Notes: a model not told the origin generated them from the sequence alone. Positions 1 to 7,844 are shown, numbered from the stretch's first letter. The stretch: DNA of 13,864 nucleotides from Eubacterium sp. CAG:248 (GCA_000436475.1 FR886139.1:1-13864); one strand, 5' to 3'. Translations and numbers: made by a program.

Positions 1-35
1 TCTTTTTAAAGTTACTATGAAATTTATTAGCAGCT

Positions 36-79
36 CTTTGTTATATTTCTTTGTTATATTTCTTTGTTATATTTCTTTC
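36..79. repeat. 13-bp tandem repeat, three perfect copies
   Basis: The unit CTTTGTTATATTT occurs three times head to tail at 36-48, 49-61 and 62-74, followed by a partial CTTT. It lies just beyond the 3' end of the Crp/Fnr regulator gene, in a T-rich stretch with no supportable gene. There are no spacers, so it is not a CRISPR array. It is probably a slippage-prone microsatellite-like repeat. I see no clear rho-independent terminator for the regulator between 1 and 118. Confidence 0.85.
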
Positions 80-118
80 TTATTCCCAGCACCTCCGATT
101 TACGCTTTAACCCCTCTT

Positions 119-805
119 CTACCTCAATACATTTGTATCATTATTGCAAAGCACCTCAAAATGATTTCGATTTGTTTTTATAAAGCCTTCTTTTTGCAGC
201 TTTGATATCTCAGTAGACATTGCTGCGCGGTCAATGCAAAGATAATCTGCCAGCTGCTGCCTGTCAAAAGGAATATCAAAGGACAAGGACGAATGTCTGA
301 TAGATTCTGCTGACAGGTATGACAATAATTTCTCCCTTGTTGTCCGCTTGCCAACATGTGTAATCTTATCATTCAGAATCAGTATCTTATTTGCCAGTAC
401 ACTGACCAGATTGCGAATCAGCTTCTGATGATGCCCACATGCAGTTGGACAAGTAACCAGAAGCTTCTGTATATTTAAAAAAACAATCTCACAATCCTCA
501 TCTGCTACCACACTGATGTTCAAAACAGCACCAGGGCTTGCCGCATATGGTTCTCCAAAAAAATCACCAGCATGACATTTAGACAGAATATTCCGATGTC
601 CCCAGAGATCCTCCTGAATAATAAGAACACAACCTGACAATACTAATCCCATTACCTGTGTAGAATCTGATGCTCTGAAAATATAAGAATCCTTCTCTTT
701 AGAAACTGTTACTGCCTCTACACAGTGCAATACAGATAATATCTCATTATCAGTAAGACCTTTAAAAAAAGGACTGTTTTTTAAAATAGGTAAATATTTT
801 TTCAA
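119..805 (-). CDS. Crp/Fnr-family transcriptional regulator, divergent from hcp
   Basis: A 228-residue cytosolic DNA-binding regulator. Residues about 1-145 form a cNMP-binding-type beta-roll (FFGEP at 82-86), followed by the dimerisation helix and a C-terminal winged HTH at about 178-215, with FDRQQLADYL and a recognition helix around AAMSTEISKLQKEG. The usual CRP phosphate-binding Arg after the GE motif is absent (GEPYAASPGA), so cAMP binding is unlikely. Eight cysteines (28, 59, 77, 105, 119, 123, 190, 220) are present, but there is no N-terminal FNR-type iron-sulfur Cys cluster. The start is TTG at 805-803, preceded by a near-ideal AGGAGGTG (818-811) with five bases between, so I prefer it to internal ATGs. 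It is divergent from the ferredoxin-hcp operon, an arrangement known in clostridia where such regulators (HcpR-like) control hcp. The effector (NO, haem or other) cannot be read from sequence. Confidence 0.88.
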   Translation of the reverse strand: MKKYLPILKNSPFFKGLTDNEILSVLHCVEAVTVSKEKDSYIFRASDSTQVMGLVLSGCVLIIQEDLWGHRNILSKCHAGDFFGEPYAASPGAVLNISVVADEDCEIVFLNIQKLLVTCPTACGHHQKLIRNLVSVLANKILILNDKITHVGKRTTREKLLSYLSAESIRHSSLSFDIPFDRQQLADYLCIDRAAMSTEISKLQKEGFIKTNRNHFEVLCNNDTNVLR

Positions 806-832
806 AATCTCACCTCCTGTTGGAAATCAAAC

Positions 833-845
833 ATACAAGTTGTAT
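833..845. promoter_or_regulatory. Candidate operator, 13-bp palindrome
   Basis: ATACAA-G-TTGTAT is a perfect inverted repeat around one central base, located between the divergent starts. It covers the predicted transcription start of the regulator (minus-strand -10 at 848-853) and lies just upstream of a plus-strand TATAAT at 850-855. A dimeric Crp/Fnr protein encoded next door would be the natural binder. This is inference from position and symmetry only; I did not match it to a known consensus. Confidence 0.4.
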
Positions 846-847
846 TT

Positions 848-876
848 ATTATAATATGATTCTACCAGAAACAAAA
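848..876 (-). promoter_or_regulatory. Predicted promoter of the Crp/Fnr regulator, overlapping a plus-strand -10
   Basis: On the minus strand a consensus TATAAT (853-848) lies 17 bases from TTTTGT (876-871), or 15 bases from TTGTTT (874-869). On the plus strand a second TATAAT (850-855) overlaps it and could serve the ferredoxin-hcp operon, but without a good -35 box, which fits an activator-dependent promoter. The region is only about 97 bp between starts, so both promoters and the palindrome at 833-845 share the same DNA. Confidence 0.4.
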
Positions 877-902
877 ATAAAATTCTATTAATGGAGGGTA
901 AA

Positions 903-1622
903 ATGATAAGAAAAATTATACGTATTGATAAAGAAAAATGTAACGGATGTGGTGCATGTGCAACTGCCTGCCACGAAGGTGCCATTGATATTATAGACGG
1001 AAAAGCCGAGCTGGTAAGAGAACATTTTTGTGACGGATTGGGGGATTGCCTCCCAGAATGTCCTACAGGAGCTATTTCATTTGAGGAAAGAGAAGCACCT
1101 GCATATGATGAAGATGCTGTAAAAGAAGCACAGAGTAAAATAGCTGCCCAAAACCATGCAATGTCACCTCACACCGGCTGTCCAGGATCTAAAATCATGC
1201 AGATACAGCGAACAAAAACGCCTGAGACCGCAAAACCATTTTCAGATGCAGATTCGATATCACAACTTGAGAACTGGCCGGTACAGATTAAACTGGCACC
1301 TATCAGTGCACCATATTTTAATGGTGCAAAACTTCTGATAGCCGCCGATTGTACTGCTTACGCTTATGCTGGATTTCATCAGGATTTTATTCAGAATAAG
1401 GTAACACTAATAGGTTGTCCGAAATTAGACCAGGTTGATTATAGTGAGAAACTGGCTGCTATTATTCAGAATAACAACATTCAAAGTGTAACAATCGTAA
1501 GAATGGAAGTTCCATGCTGTGGTGGTCTGGAGATGGCAGTAAAAAATGCACTTCAAAATAGTGGAAAATTCATACCATGGCAGGTTGTAACAATAAGTAT
1601 TGATGGAAAAATTATTGATTAA
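903..1622 (+). CDS. Ferredoxin-like 4Fe-4S protein partner of hybrid cluster protein
   Basis: A 239-residue protein with an N-terminal two-cluster ferredoxin domain: C13-x2-C16-x2-C19-x3-C23, then C43-x5-C49-x3-C53-P. The first of the second set has an atypical five-residue spacing (CDGLGDC), a pattern I associate with clostridial proteins encoded beside hcp. The roughly 180-residue C-terminal part has further cysteines, at C93 (GCPG), in AADC and GCPK, and a CCGG at 205-208. It has no signal peptide or TM segment, so it should be cytosolic. Its likely role is electron delivery to Hcp, replacing the Hcr reductase of enteric bacteria, which is absent here. I choose ATG at 903, because GGAGGG at 893-898 is a proper ribosome site for it and overlaps the in-frame ATG at 891. 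The gene ends 16 bases before hcp, so the two form an operon. The function is inferred from context. Confidence 0.85.
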   Translation: MIRKIIRIDKEKCNGCGACATACHEGAIDIIDGKAELVREHFCDGLGDCLPECPTGAISFEEREAPAYDEDAVKEAQSKIAAQNHAMSPHTGCPGSKIMQIQRTKTPETAKPFSDADSISQLENWPVQIKLAPISAPYFNGAKLLIAADCTAYAYAGFHQDFIQNKVTLIGCPKLDQVDYSEKLAAIIQNNNIQSVTIVRMEVPCCGGLEMAVKNALQNSGKFIPWQVVTISIDGKIID

Positions 1623-1638
1623 TAAGGAGATTACTGGA

Positions 1639-3240
1639 ATGAATAAAAAAATGTTTTGTTTTCAGTGTGAACAGACAGCCGGATGTACTGGCTGTACAGG
1701 AAATGCAGGTGTCTGTGGAAAAAATGCGGATACAGCCAAATTACAGGATGAGCTGACAGGTGCATTGATTGGTCTTGCAAGAGCTGTAGACAGTGCATCA
1801 GCTATTTCTAAAAGAACCGTACAAGTCATAATTGAAGGTCTGTTTACAACAGTTACAAATGTAAGTTTTGATAATGCAGCAATCGAAGATATGATACAAA
1901 AAGTCAGAGCTGAGAAAGAACGACTGGTTCCTGACTGCAGCAAATGTCAGTCGCCATGTGGTAAAACAAACGAATACGACATGCAGCAGATGTGGAATGC
2001 CGATAAAGATATCCGCTCTTTAAAATCTCTTATTCTTTTTGGTATTCGTGGAATGGCCGCCTATGCTTACCATGCAAATGTTCTGAATTATGAAGATGAT
2101 GAAGTAAACCGATTCTTCTGTGAAGCATTATTTAAGATTGGTTACGAAGAAAGTATAGAAACACTGCTTCCTACGGTACTTAAAGTAGGCGAGATCAACC
2201 TTAGGTGTATGGCACTTCTTGATAAAGCAAATACAAACAGCTATGGAATGCCAGAGCCCACTGATGTTACACTTACCATCGAAAAAGGACCTTTTATTGT
2301 CGTGACAGGTCATGATCTTAAAGACCTGCAGCTTTTACTTGAACAGACAGAAGGAAAAGGAATCAACATATATACTCATGGTGAAATGCTCCCTGCCCAT
2401 GCCTATCCACTCTTGAAAAAATTTCCACACTTAAAAGGAAATTTTGGAACTGCATGGCAGAATCAGCAGAAAGAGTTTGATCATCTTCCAGCTCCGATTC
2501 TTTACACTACCAACTGTCTGATGCCGCCAAAAAGCAGTTATGCTGACAGAGTATTTACAACAGAGGTGGTTGCTTTCCCTGGCGCTGTTCATATTGATGA
2601 GAAAAAAGATTTTACGCCAGTTATCAAAAAAGCACTTGAACTTGGTGGCTATAAAGAAAATCAGACATTAAAAGGTATCAATGGAGGTACCAAGGTGACA
2701 ACGGGATTCGGTCATTCAGCTATACTGTCACATGCAAATACTATAGTAGATGCTGTAAAATCAGGTGCAATCAGCCATTTCTTCCTGGTTGCCGGATGTG
2801 ATGGTGCTAAACCGGGTCGAAACTATTACACAGATTTTGTTAAACAAACTCCTTCTGACAGTATCATCCTCACCCTGGCATGTGGCAAATTCCGTTTCAA
2901 TGATCTTAATCTTGGAGAAATCAATGGTCTGCCACGACTGATGGATATGGGGCAGTGTAACGATGCTTACGGGGCGATTCAGGTTGCTCTGGCACTTGCG
3001 GATGCATTTGGATGTACTGTAAATGAGCTTCCGCTCTCCTTCGTTCTTTCATGGTACGAACAGAAGGCAGTCTGCATTTTGTTGACGCTTCTGCACCTTG
3101 GTATCAAAAACATCCGTCTTGGTCCTTCTCTACCTGCGTTTTTGTCTCCTAATATTCTGAACCTTCTTGTGGAAAAATATGGCATAGCACCTATCACCAC
3201 ACCAGAAGAAGACATCAAAGCGCTGATAAATACTCGATAA
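1639..3240 (+). CDS. hcp: Hybrid cluster protein (hydroxylamine reductase)
   Basis: A 533-residue Hcp. It carries a 4Fe-4S cubane at the N-terminus and a hybrid 4Fe-2S-2O cluster, and acts in nitrosative stress (NO reduction to N2O, with hydroxylamine reduction in vitro). The N-terminal cysteines are C7-x2-C10-x8-C19-x6-C26, one residue longer in the last gap than the C-x2-C-x7-8-C-x5-C I recall for strict-anaerobe Hcps. All hybrid-cluster ligands are recognisable: H225 (TGHD), E249 (HGEM), C293 (TTNC), C387 (AGCDG), C415 (LACGK), C440 (GQCND) and E474 (WYEQK). The first six keep a constant offset of 19 from the Desulfovibrio numbering (244, 268, 312, 406, 434, 459). The start is ATG 1639 after AAGGAGA (1624-1630, spacing 8); upstream in-frame ATGs overlap the ferredoxin gene and lack such a site. 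It is the last gene of the operon and is followed by a terminator. Confidence 0.97.
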   Translation: MNKKMFCFQCEQTAGCTGCTGNAGVCGKNADTAKLQDELTGALIGLARAVDSASAISKRTVQVIIEGLFTTVTNVSFDNAAIEDMIQKVRAEKERLVPDCSKCQSPCGKTNEYDMQQMWNADKDIRSLKSLILFGIRGMAAYAYHANVLNYEDDEVNRFFCEALFKIGYEESIETLLPTVLKVGEINLRCMALLDKANTNSYGMPEPTDVTLTIEKGPFIVVTGHDLKDLQLLLEQTEGKGINIYTHGEMLPAHAYPLLKKFPHLKGNFGTAWQNQQKEFDHLPAPILYTTNCLMPPKSSYADRVFTTEVVAFPGAVHIDEKKDFTPVIKKALELGGYKENQTLKGINGGTKVTTGFGHSAILSHANTIVDAVKSGAISHFFLVAGCDGAKPGRNYYTDFVKQTPSDSIILTLACGKFRFNDLNLGEINGLPRLMDMGQCNDAYGAIQVALALADAFGCTVNELPLSFVLSWYEQKAVCILLTLLHLGIKNIRLGPSLPAFLSPNILNLLVEKYGIAPITTPEEDIKALINTR

Positions 3241-3256
3241 CACCAATAAAGCCAAT

Positions 3257-3300
3257 AAAGCCGATACAGGAATAAAAACCCTGCCTCGGCTTTTTCTTTT
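3257..3300 (+). terminator. Rho-independent terminator of the ferredoxin-hcp operon
   Basis: AAAGCCGA (3257-3264) pairs with TCGGCTTT (3286-3293), and an inner CAGG (3267-3270) pairs with CCTG (3280-3283). The stem is followed by a T-rich tract, TTTTTCTTTT (3291-3300). It begins 17 bases after the hcp stop. Confidence 0.85.
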
Positions 3301-3448
3301 GTCATTCTCCAGGACACAAAATATCCTCATTCTCATCATATTTTCTTCACTATTCCCACCTACACTATAGATAAGATGTAAGGGGCAGAAGATCAAAACA
3401 TTGTTTATGCCTGCCTAATAAAACTTTTAACTTTAGAATCCACCTGAC

Positions 3449-3504
3449 ATAGATATTGATATTAATGATATATGCATTAACGATATCTATCCGACAATAT
3501 CTAT
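3449..3504. promoter_or_regulatory. AT-rich dyad and repeated octamer upstream of the lipoprotein gene
   Basis: The 242-base gap 3301-3542 holds no supportable gene. Within it, ATAGATAT (3449-3456) and ATATCTAT (3483-3490) form the outer arms of an inverted repeat, with inner arms TTAATG (3462-3467) and CATTAA (3475-3480). A third copy, ATATCTAT (3497-3504), follows in direct orientation. CTGACA (3444-3449) could be a -35 box with a poor AT-rich -10 near 3466-3472, so the dyad would overlap the core promoter. A repressor or response-regulator site is plausible, and a transcript hairpin is the alternative. Confidence 0.35.
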
Positions 3505-3542
3505 ATTAACTAAAGAAATAATGAATGAGAGGATGAATATAT

Positions 3543-5783
3543 ATGATTAATTTAAAAAAAGTAAACAAATCATGCGTAGCCGCAGTTATTCTTGCCATGT
3601 GTCTTATGACATCAGGCTGTGGTTCACAAAACTATACAACCAACAACAAAAATACTAATACCACTGTAACTTCCAGCATTACTGCCCAGGATACCAATGT
3701 AACTCACGCATATGATGCCGATAACTACAAAACTGAAATAACAGGAGAATTCAGCATTACATCAACTGATGGTTCTACAATAACACAGAATGATTCCGTA
3801 TATACCATAACACAGGCTGGCGAATATACCGTTACCGGACTCTTATCAGAAGGACAGATTGTAGTTGATGCTGACGATAATGCCGAAATCACCATTGTAT
3901 TGAATGGTACATCCATCACATGTTCTAACGGTTCACCTATTTATATTAAAAATGCTGATAATGTAAAAATCAAATCTGAGGAAAACACTTATAACTGTAT
4001 AGTTGATGCAAGAACTGAAGCTTACGACAATTCAGACAATTCTTCCAGTGAAAATGGTAATGCTGCCATCTATGCAGCATGTGACCTTAAATTGGTTGGA
4101 AAAGGGGCATTATCAGTAACTGGCAACTATAACAACGGTATCCAGAGCAAAGATGACATTTCTATTAAAAATGTTACCATCAAGGTTAATGCTGTAAATA
4201 ATGCTATAAAAGGAAACGATGAGGTAGCTATAGAATCTGGTGAAATAATAGCTATATCCAGAAAAGGCGATGGCATCAAAACATCAAACAGCAGTCTTTC
4301 AACCAAAGGAAAACAGAAAGGAAATGTAATAATATCTGGTGGAAATATTGATATATATGCTGCCTGTGACGGCATAGATGCTGCATATGGCGTAGATGTT
4401 TCAGGTGATGGAAATCTGAATATATATACAGATACTTATTCTGATTATAGTGAAGCCGTGGCTGCCGACAACTCCGGTTCTTCAGCCAGCAGCTCTGGTT
4501 CTTCAATCAGCACCCCAGATTCATCAGCCAGCAACCCAGGTTCATCAGCCAGCAACCCAGGTTCATCAAATCAGAATCAAGGTTCATCATCTAAATCATC
4601 ATCCAATGCAACTATGATGACATACATAACAATTGCCAATACAGACAACCAGAATAACAGCCGCGTGGGAACTCCACCCGATATGAACAATGCTCAGAAC
4701 AATGGTAACATGGGCAATCCTCCTGATATGAATAACAGTAGCAGCAATTCAGGCAATAATCCTGACATGAAAGGTAACTTCGGCAGTGGAAACAGAGCTG
4801 CTAATGGTATGCCTGGCAATAACAGCTCAGGAAATTCATCTAAAAAGTCTTACTCTACAAAGGGAATCAAAGCCGAGAGCGAGATAAATATATCTGGTGC
4901 AGCCATTAACATAAGTTCAACTGATGATGGTATTCATGCCAACTCAGATTCTGGTGTTCTTGAAACCGGCGAAGATGGCAAGGGTATAATATCTATATCA
5001 GGTGGAACTATCACAATCTCTACAGGTGATGATGGAATACATGCAGATAAAGAGCTTAATATAACTGATGGATATATAAATGTTTTAACATCCTACGAGG
5101 GTCTTGAGGCTATAACAATCAACATCAGTGGTGGACAAAGCTTTGTATATGCAGCTGATGATGGCATTAATGCATGTACCGGAGATGGCACATCTACTCC
5201 TCTTATTAATATAACTGGTGGATACGTTGATGTAACAACCGGTTCTGGCGATACAGATGGTATAGATTCTAACGGCAGCTACACACAGTCTGGCGGTATG
5301 GTTTTTGTGAAAGGTGGCAGTTCATCAGGTCAGGTATCTGGTTCTATTGATGTTGACGGAAATATTACTATAACTGGTGGAACATGTGTAGCTTTAGGCG
5401 GTATATGTGAAACTCCTGTAAATTCAGTTAATGCTTACGTATTCAGCTCTGTATCATTTAACGCAGGAAGCTACTCAGTAAAAGATTCCAGCGGTAATGA
5501 AATAATAAGCTTTACATTAAACAACAGTTACTCAAATAGCTGGATATGCACATCTGCTCTTACAACAAACACTGAATACACTCTTTACTGCGATGGTTCT
5601 TCATTAACAAACTGGACACAATCTGCAGGAACCATGGGTGCATCCAATGCCGGCAGCTTTGGCAGCAATCCTGGCGGTTTTAATGGTGGTGGACGTGGAG
5701 GTAACATGAATGGCGGAAAAAATATGAACGATAACAGAAATATAAATGGCAATAATACACCAAATAACAATAATGTACAATAA
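3543..5783 (+). CDS. Surface lipoprotein with Cthe_2159-like carbohydrate-binding beta-helix
   Basis: A 746-residue exported protein. The N-terminus has basic residues, a hydrophobic stretch and a lipobox ending SGC (C26), so it should be lipid-anchored outside the membrane. Residues about 56-300 and 436-690 are made of short repeated beta-strands with motifs such as DGI, ISGG and ISTGDDGIHAD, typical of the right-handed beta-helix family called Cthe_2159 / DUF4353 (carbohydrate-binding domain). The family prototype is reported to bind cellulose and polygalacturonate and resembles calcium-dependent polysaccharide lyases; I see no lyase catalytic set here. Residues about 305-435 are a Ser/Asn/Gly/Pro linker (PPDMNN twice) that splits the helix in two, and 700-746 is a Gly/Asn-rich tail. 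ATG 3543 is preceded by GAGAGGA (3527-3533). It probably works with the pectate lyase at 9781-13632 by holding pectic substrate at the cell. Family assignment is from pattern recognition. Confidence 0.82.
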   Translation: MINLKKVNKSCVAAVILAMCLMTSGCGSQNYTTNNKNTNTTVTSSITAQDTNVTHAYDADNYKTEITGEFSITSTDGSTITQNDSVYTITQAGEYTVTGLLSEGQIVVDADDNAEITIVLNGTSITCSNGSPIYIKNADNVKIKSEENTYNCIVDARTEAYDNSDNSSSENGNAAIYAACDLKLVGKGALSVTGNYNNGIQSKDDISIKNVTIKVNAVNNAIKGNDEVAIESGEIIAISRKGDGIKTSNSSLSTKGKQKGNVIISGGNIDIYAACDGIDAAYGVDVSGDGNLNIYTDTYSDYSEAVAADNSGSSASSSGSSISTPDSSASNPGSSASNPGSSNQNQGSSSKSSSNATMMTYITIANTDNQNNSRVGTPPDMNNAQNNGNMGNPPDMNNSSSNSGNNPDMKGNFGSGNRAANGMPGNNSSGNSSKKSYSTKGIKAESEINISGAAINISSTDDGIHANSDSGVLETGEDGKGIISISGGTITISTGDDGIHADKELNITDGYINVLTSYEGLEAITINISGGQSFVYAADDGINACTGDGTSTPLINITGGYVDVTTGSGDTDGIDSNGSYTQSGGMVFVKGGSSSGQVSGSIDVDGNITITGGTCVALGGICETPVNSVNAYVFSSVSFNAGSYSVKDSSGNEIISFTLNNSYSNSWICTSALTTNTEYTLYCDGSSLTNWTQSAGTMGASNAGSFGSNPGGFNGGGRGGNMNGGKNMNDNRNINGNNTPNNNNVQ
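4478..4582 (+). repeat. 21-bp tandem repeat coding for an SSxxxxG linker
   Basis: Five consecutive 21-bp units run 4478-4498, 4499-4519, 4520-4540, 4541-4561 and 4562-4582. The third and fourth are identical (TTCATCAGCCAGCAACCCAGG); the others are degenerate. They encode heptapeptides such as SSASNPG within the low-complexity linker of the lipoprotein. A multiple-of-three unit lets copy number vary without breaking the frame. Confidence 0.9.
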
Positions 5784-5798
5784 CAATTGCAAACAATA

Positions 5799-5911
5799 GT
5801 TTGATTGAATTTTAGTTGGTGACGAACGGACGACAAATATAAGATACAGGCAGTCCTGTATCTTATATTTGTCTGGTTGTGGTGTAATTTACTTACTGAT
5901 ATTCAATTAAA
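5799..5911. repeat. Inverted-repeat element (MITE-like or structured-RNA repeat), copy 1
   Basis: A roughly 113-bp palindromic unit. Its ends are imperfect inverted repeats: left TTTGATTGAATTTTAG (5800-5815), and right CTGATATTCAATTAAA (5896-5911), which reads TTTAATTGAATATCAG on the other strand; 13 of 16 positions agree. The centre is a perfect 19-bp stem (5832-5850 with 5855-5873) with loop CAGT. Between them lies an unpaired segment, 5816-5831 on the left and 5874-5895 on the right. The left 45 bases (5799-5843) recur at 13815-13859 with three mismatches. It fills the gap between two convergent genes and ends one base before the stop codon of the downstream minus-strand gene. It encodes no protein. 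I see no clear target-site duplication. Confidence 0.72.
5832..5873. other. Perfect 19-bp hairpin, possible bidirectional terminator
   Basis: GACAAATATAAGATACAGG (5832-5850) is followed by loop CAGT (5851-5854) and its exact reverse complement (5855-5873). It sits between the 3' ends of the lipoprotein gene and the convergent membrane-protein gene. A long U-tract is missing on both sides, so it is not a canonical rho-independent terminator. It could still stop transcription, protect 3' ends, or be only the core of the inverted-repeat element. Confidence 0.75.
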
Positions 5912-7843
5912 TCATCTGTCTGCTTTTAATATGTAATATGGTGTAAAGTCATACTCTAATGTATCTGGCTTTTCCACCTTCAAAACTTCCCATTTTGAAA
6001 TGCATGGATGTGTTTTAGCATACATATCTTTTCTTTCAGCTTTCTCATATTTAAAGCCATGTGTTATCATGAAAATATTCCATCTTCTGTGTTCAATTCT
6101 TTCAAGCTCTTCTCTGTTATCTGTAAGAGAATATGCATGTTTTTCATAAATAATCCATTTTTTAATATCCTGATGCAATGATTGTGCTATACTTGATTCC
6201 CTGTCAAATATGCCCTTATTATGCCATACCTCATCTATTTCTTCTGATATTTTCTTATTCTCTTTAAGCTCTATTGAATCTTTCTTAAGACGTTCCTCTA
6301 TATCTTCAGATAACATAAACTTATCATCCACAACAATATTTTTATCTGCTTTATATCTGCTTATTATTTCATACAACATATTGTATCTATGATTAAATAT
6401 CTTTGCATCATTTACAATATCACGATTAGTTATAGAAGCATATGAAAAAATATCTTTATTCTTGTTTATTGTAAATAGATTCTTCTCACCATAAATATTA
6501 GCAAAATCATTGTTTTCCTTAGCCCTGACAACTATAGGAATATTAATACAGCTATCACCCTTATTGTATAACAGCTGCTTCAATTCAATAAGTGTATTAG
6601 ACATTGAATGTGTATCACTCATTGCCACAATAAGATATGTAAATAATTTGTCGTCATTACATCTTTTAAAAATACTGTTAAACTGTAATGTCCTTGCATC
6701 CGTATTAAAAAATCTTAAACATACCTTTCCATCTATACCAAATTGATCTGGTATTGTATCAAATGGAAATTTCAATTCATAATATTCAATACTTTTACCT
6801 TCATATATATCTTCTTTTATGAACTTCAATCCCTTCAGGACATCAACTGAAAAATTCTTCATAAAACTTCCTATTATTGATTCCATATCCTTATCAAATA
6901 CATCTATGCATATAGTAGACTCTGCTGATAAAACCGACATATTAAGTCCTTGTATTAATGCACTCTGGCCAAAATCACCAAATCCAATGATTCCTATATG
7001 AACATCATAATCATCACCCTTATTAGCTGTATATACAGGATGTTCTTTATACATTTTATTGACAGCCATTTTATTAATATCTACTATGTCAAGATCAAAT
7101 GTTCTTGCATCTATTTTATCATAATACTGTCTTATCAGTTCTGCCATTGAATTGTCATTGCAGCACAGATGGATCTGCTGATACTCTTTATTTTCGGATG
7201 CTTTTATATTTTTTTCAAAACTCTCTGTAAATGCATTTAAACATTCAATATTTTCTATTGAATTATCATCACACAGAAAAACATCACTGAATTTACACAT
7301 ATCAAGCATTTTTATTACACTTTTAATATGCATATCCTGATACTTCTGCACAAACTTTACACCTTTGTTTATATATTTAAGCTTCTTATCATCAGAAAGT
7401 ATGGTGCTTTCAACCACTGTAACACGACAATCTTTAGTCAATGCATCTATAAGAGGAAACTTATATTTTCCTTCACCAATAACCAATACGCGCTTTTTAT
7501 TTCTCTGGCTAAACAGTCCTCTGACATAGCTGGCTGGTTTTCTGATAAGAACGGTTAATGCACCTATTGTACAGAATGGTGCAACAATAACAGCAATACA
7601 ATACACATATGTTATTATCCCACTTAATATGCCACCACCTGTTGCCTGCATATATGCAATAGCTTCTTTCTGCTTTATATCAGGATCTATCTTATATGCT
7701 TTAATTGCATTCTGTATGTTTAATGTTACTTTAAGAAACGGATTATCTACATTATAGTAGAAAAATATACCTTCAATCACACATATAATAAATACTGCAA
7801 GTGCCGTATACCATAGATAATCTTTGTATTTATTTCGCTTCAT
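5912..7843 (-). CDS. Two-TM membrane protein with TrkA-N-like Rossmann domains and C-terminal RyR-like domain
   Basis: A 643-residue protein. There are two hydrophobic segments, at about 10-30 and 72-100, with a roughly 40-residue loop between them. A first nucleotide-binding-like Rossmann motif follows (RVLVIGEGKYKFPLIDAL, from about 118), then a second (VHIGIIGFGDFGQSAL, from about 281). The C-terminus (about 578-622) reads LERIEHRRW...HGFKYEKAERKDMYAKTHPCI, closely matching the bacterial RyR-type domain (EHxRW...GW.YG...D...K.HPC). No K+ selectivity filter (TVGYG-like) is seen, so a potassium channel cannot be claimed; a ligand-gated membrane effector or NAD-sensing regulator is more open. 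I choose the start at 7843, because GGAG (7853-7850) serves it and overlaps the in-frame ATG at 7855. It lies one base after the stop of a tiny ORF and downstream of a TIR remnant, which suggests a signalling or defence role. The function is inferred. Confidence 0.75.
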   Translation of the reverse strand: MKRNKYKDYLWYTALAVFIICVIEGIFFYYNVDNPFLKVTLNIQNAIKAYKIDPDIKQKEAIAYMQATGGGILSGIITYVYCIAVIVAPFCTIGALTVLIRKPASYVRGLFSQRNKKRVLVIGEGKYKFPLIDALTKDCRVTVVESTILSDDKKLKYINKGVKFVQKYQDMHIKSVIKMLDMCKFSDVFLCDDNSIENIECLNAFTESFEKNIKASENKEYQQIHLCCNDNSMAELIRQYYDKIDARTFDLDIVDINKMAVNKMYKEHPVYTANKGDDYDVHIGIIGFGDFGQSALIQGLNMSVLSAESTICIDVFDKDMESIIGSFMKNFSVDVLKGLKFIKEDIYEGKSIEYYELKFPFDTIPDQFGIDGKVCLRFFNTDARTLQFNSIFKRCNDDKLFTYLIVAMSDTHSMSNTLIELKQLLYNKGDSCINIPIVVRAKENNDFANIYGEKNLFTINKNKDIFSYASITNRDIVNDAKIFNHRYNMLYEIISRYKADKNIVVDDKFMLSEDIEERLKKDSIELKENKKISEEIDEVWHNKGIFDRESSIAQSLHQDIKKWIIYEKHAYSLTDNREELERIEHRRWNIFMITHGFKYEKAERKDMYAKTHPCISKWEVLKVEKPDTLEYDFTPYYILKADR

Positions 7844-7844
7844 A

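Noticed and set aside
36..79. CRISPR array
   Set aside because: The 13-bp units are directly adjacent without spacers, and no cas gene is present.
17..205. 62-codon plus-strand ORF over the 13-bp tandem repeat
   Set aside because: It has no ribosome site, its hydrophobic repeats derive from the tandem repeat, and it overlaps the 3' end of the regulator gene.
5832..5873. Ordinary rho-independent terminator
   Set aside because: The stem is strong but AT-rich, lacks a U-tract on either strand, and lies inside a larger inverted-repeat unit that recurs elsewhere.
5912..7843. Potassium channel with TrkA-type regulation
   Set aside because: Rossmann motifs and two TM segments fit superficially, but no TVGYG-like selectivity filter is found between the TM segments, so ion specificity is not supported.
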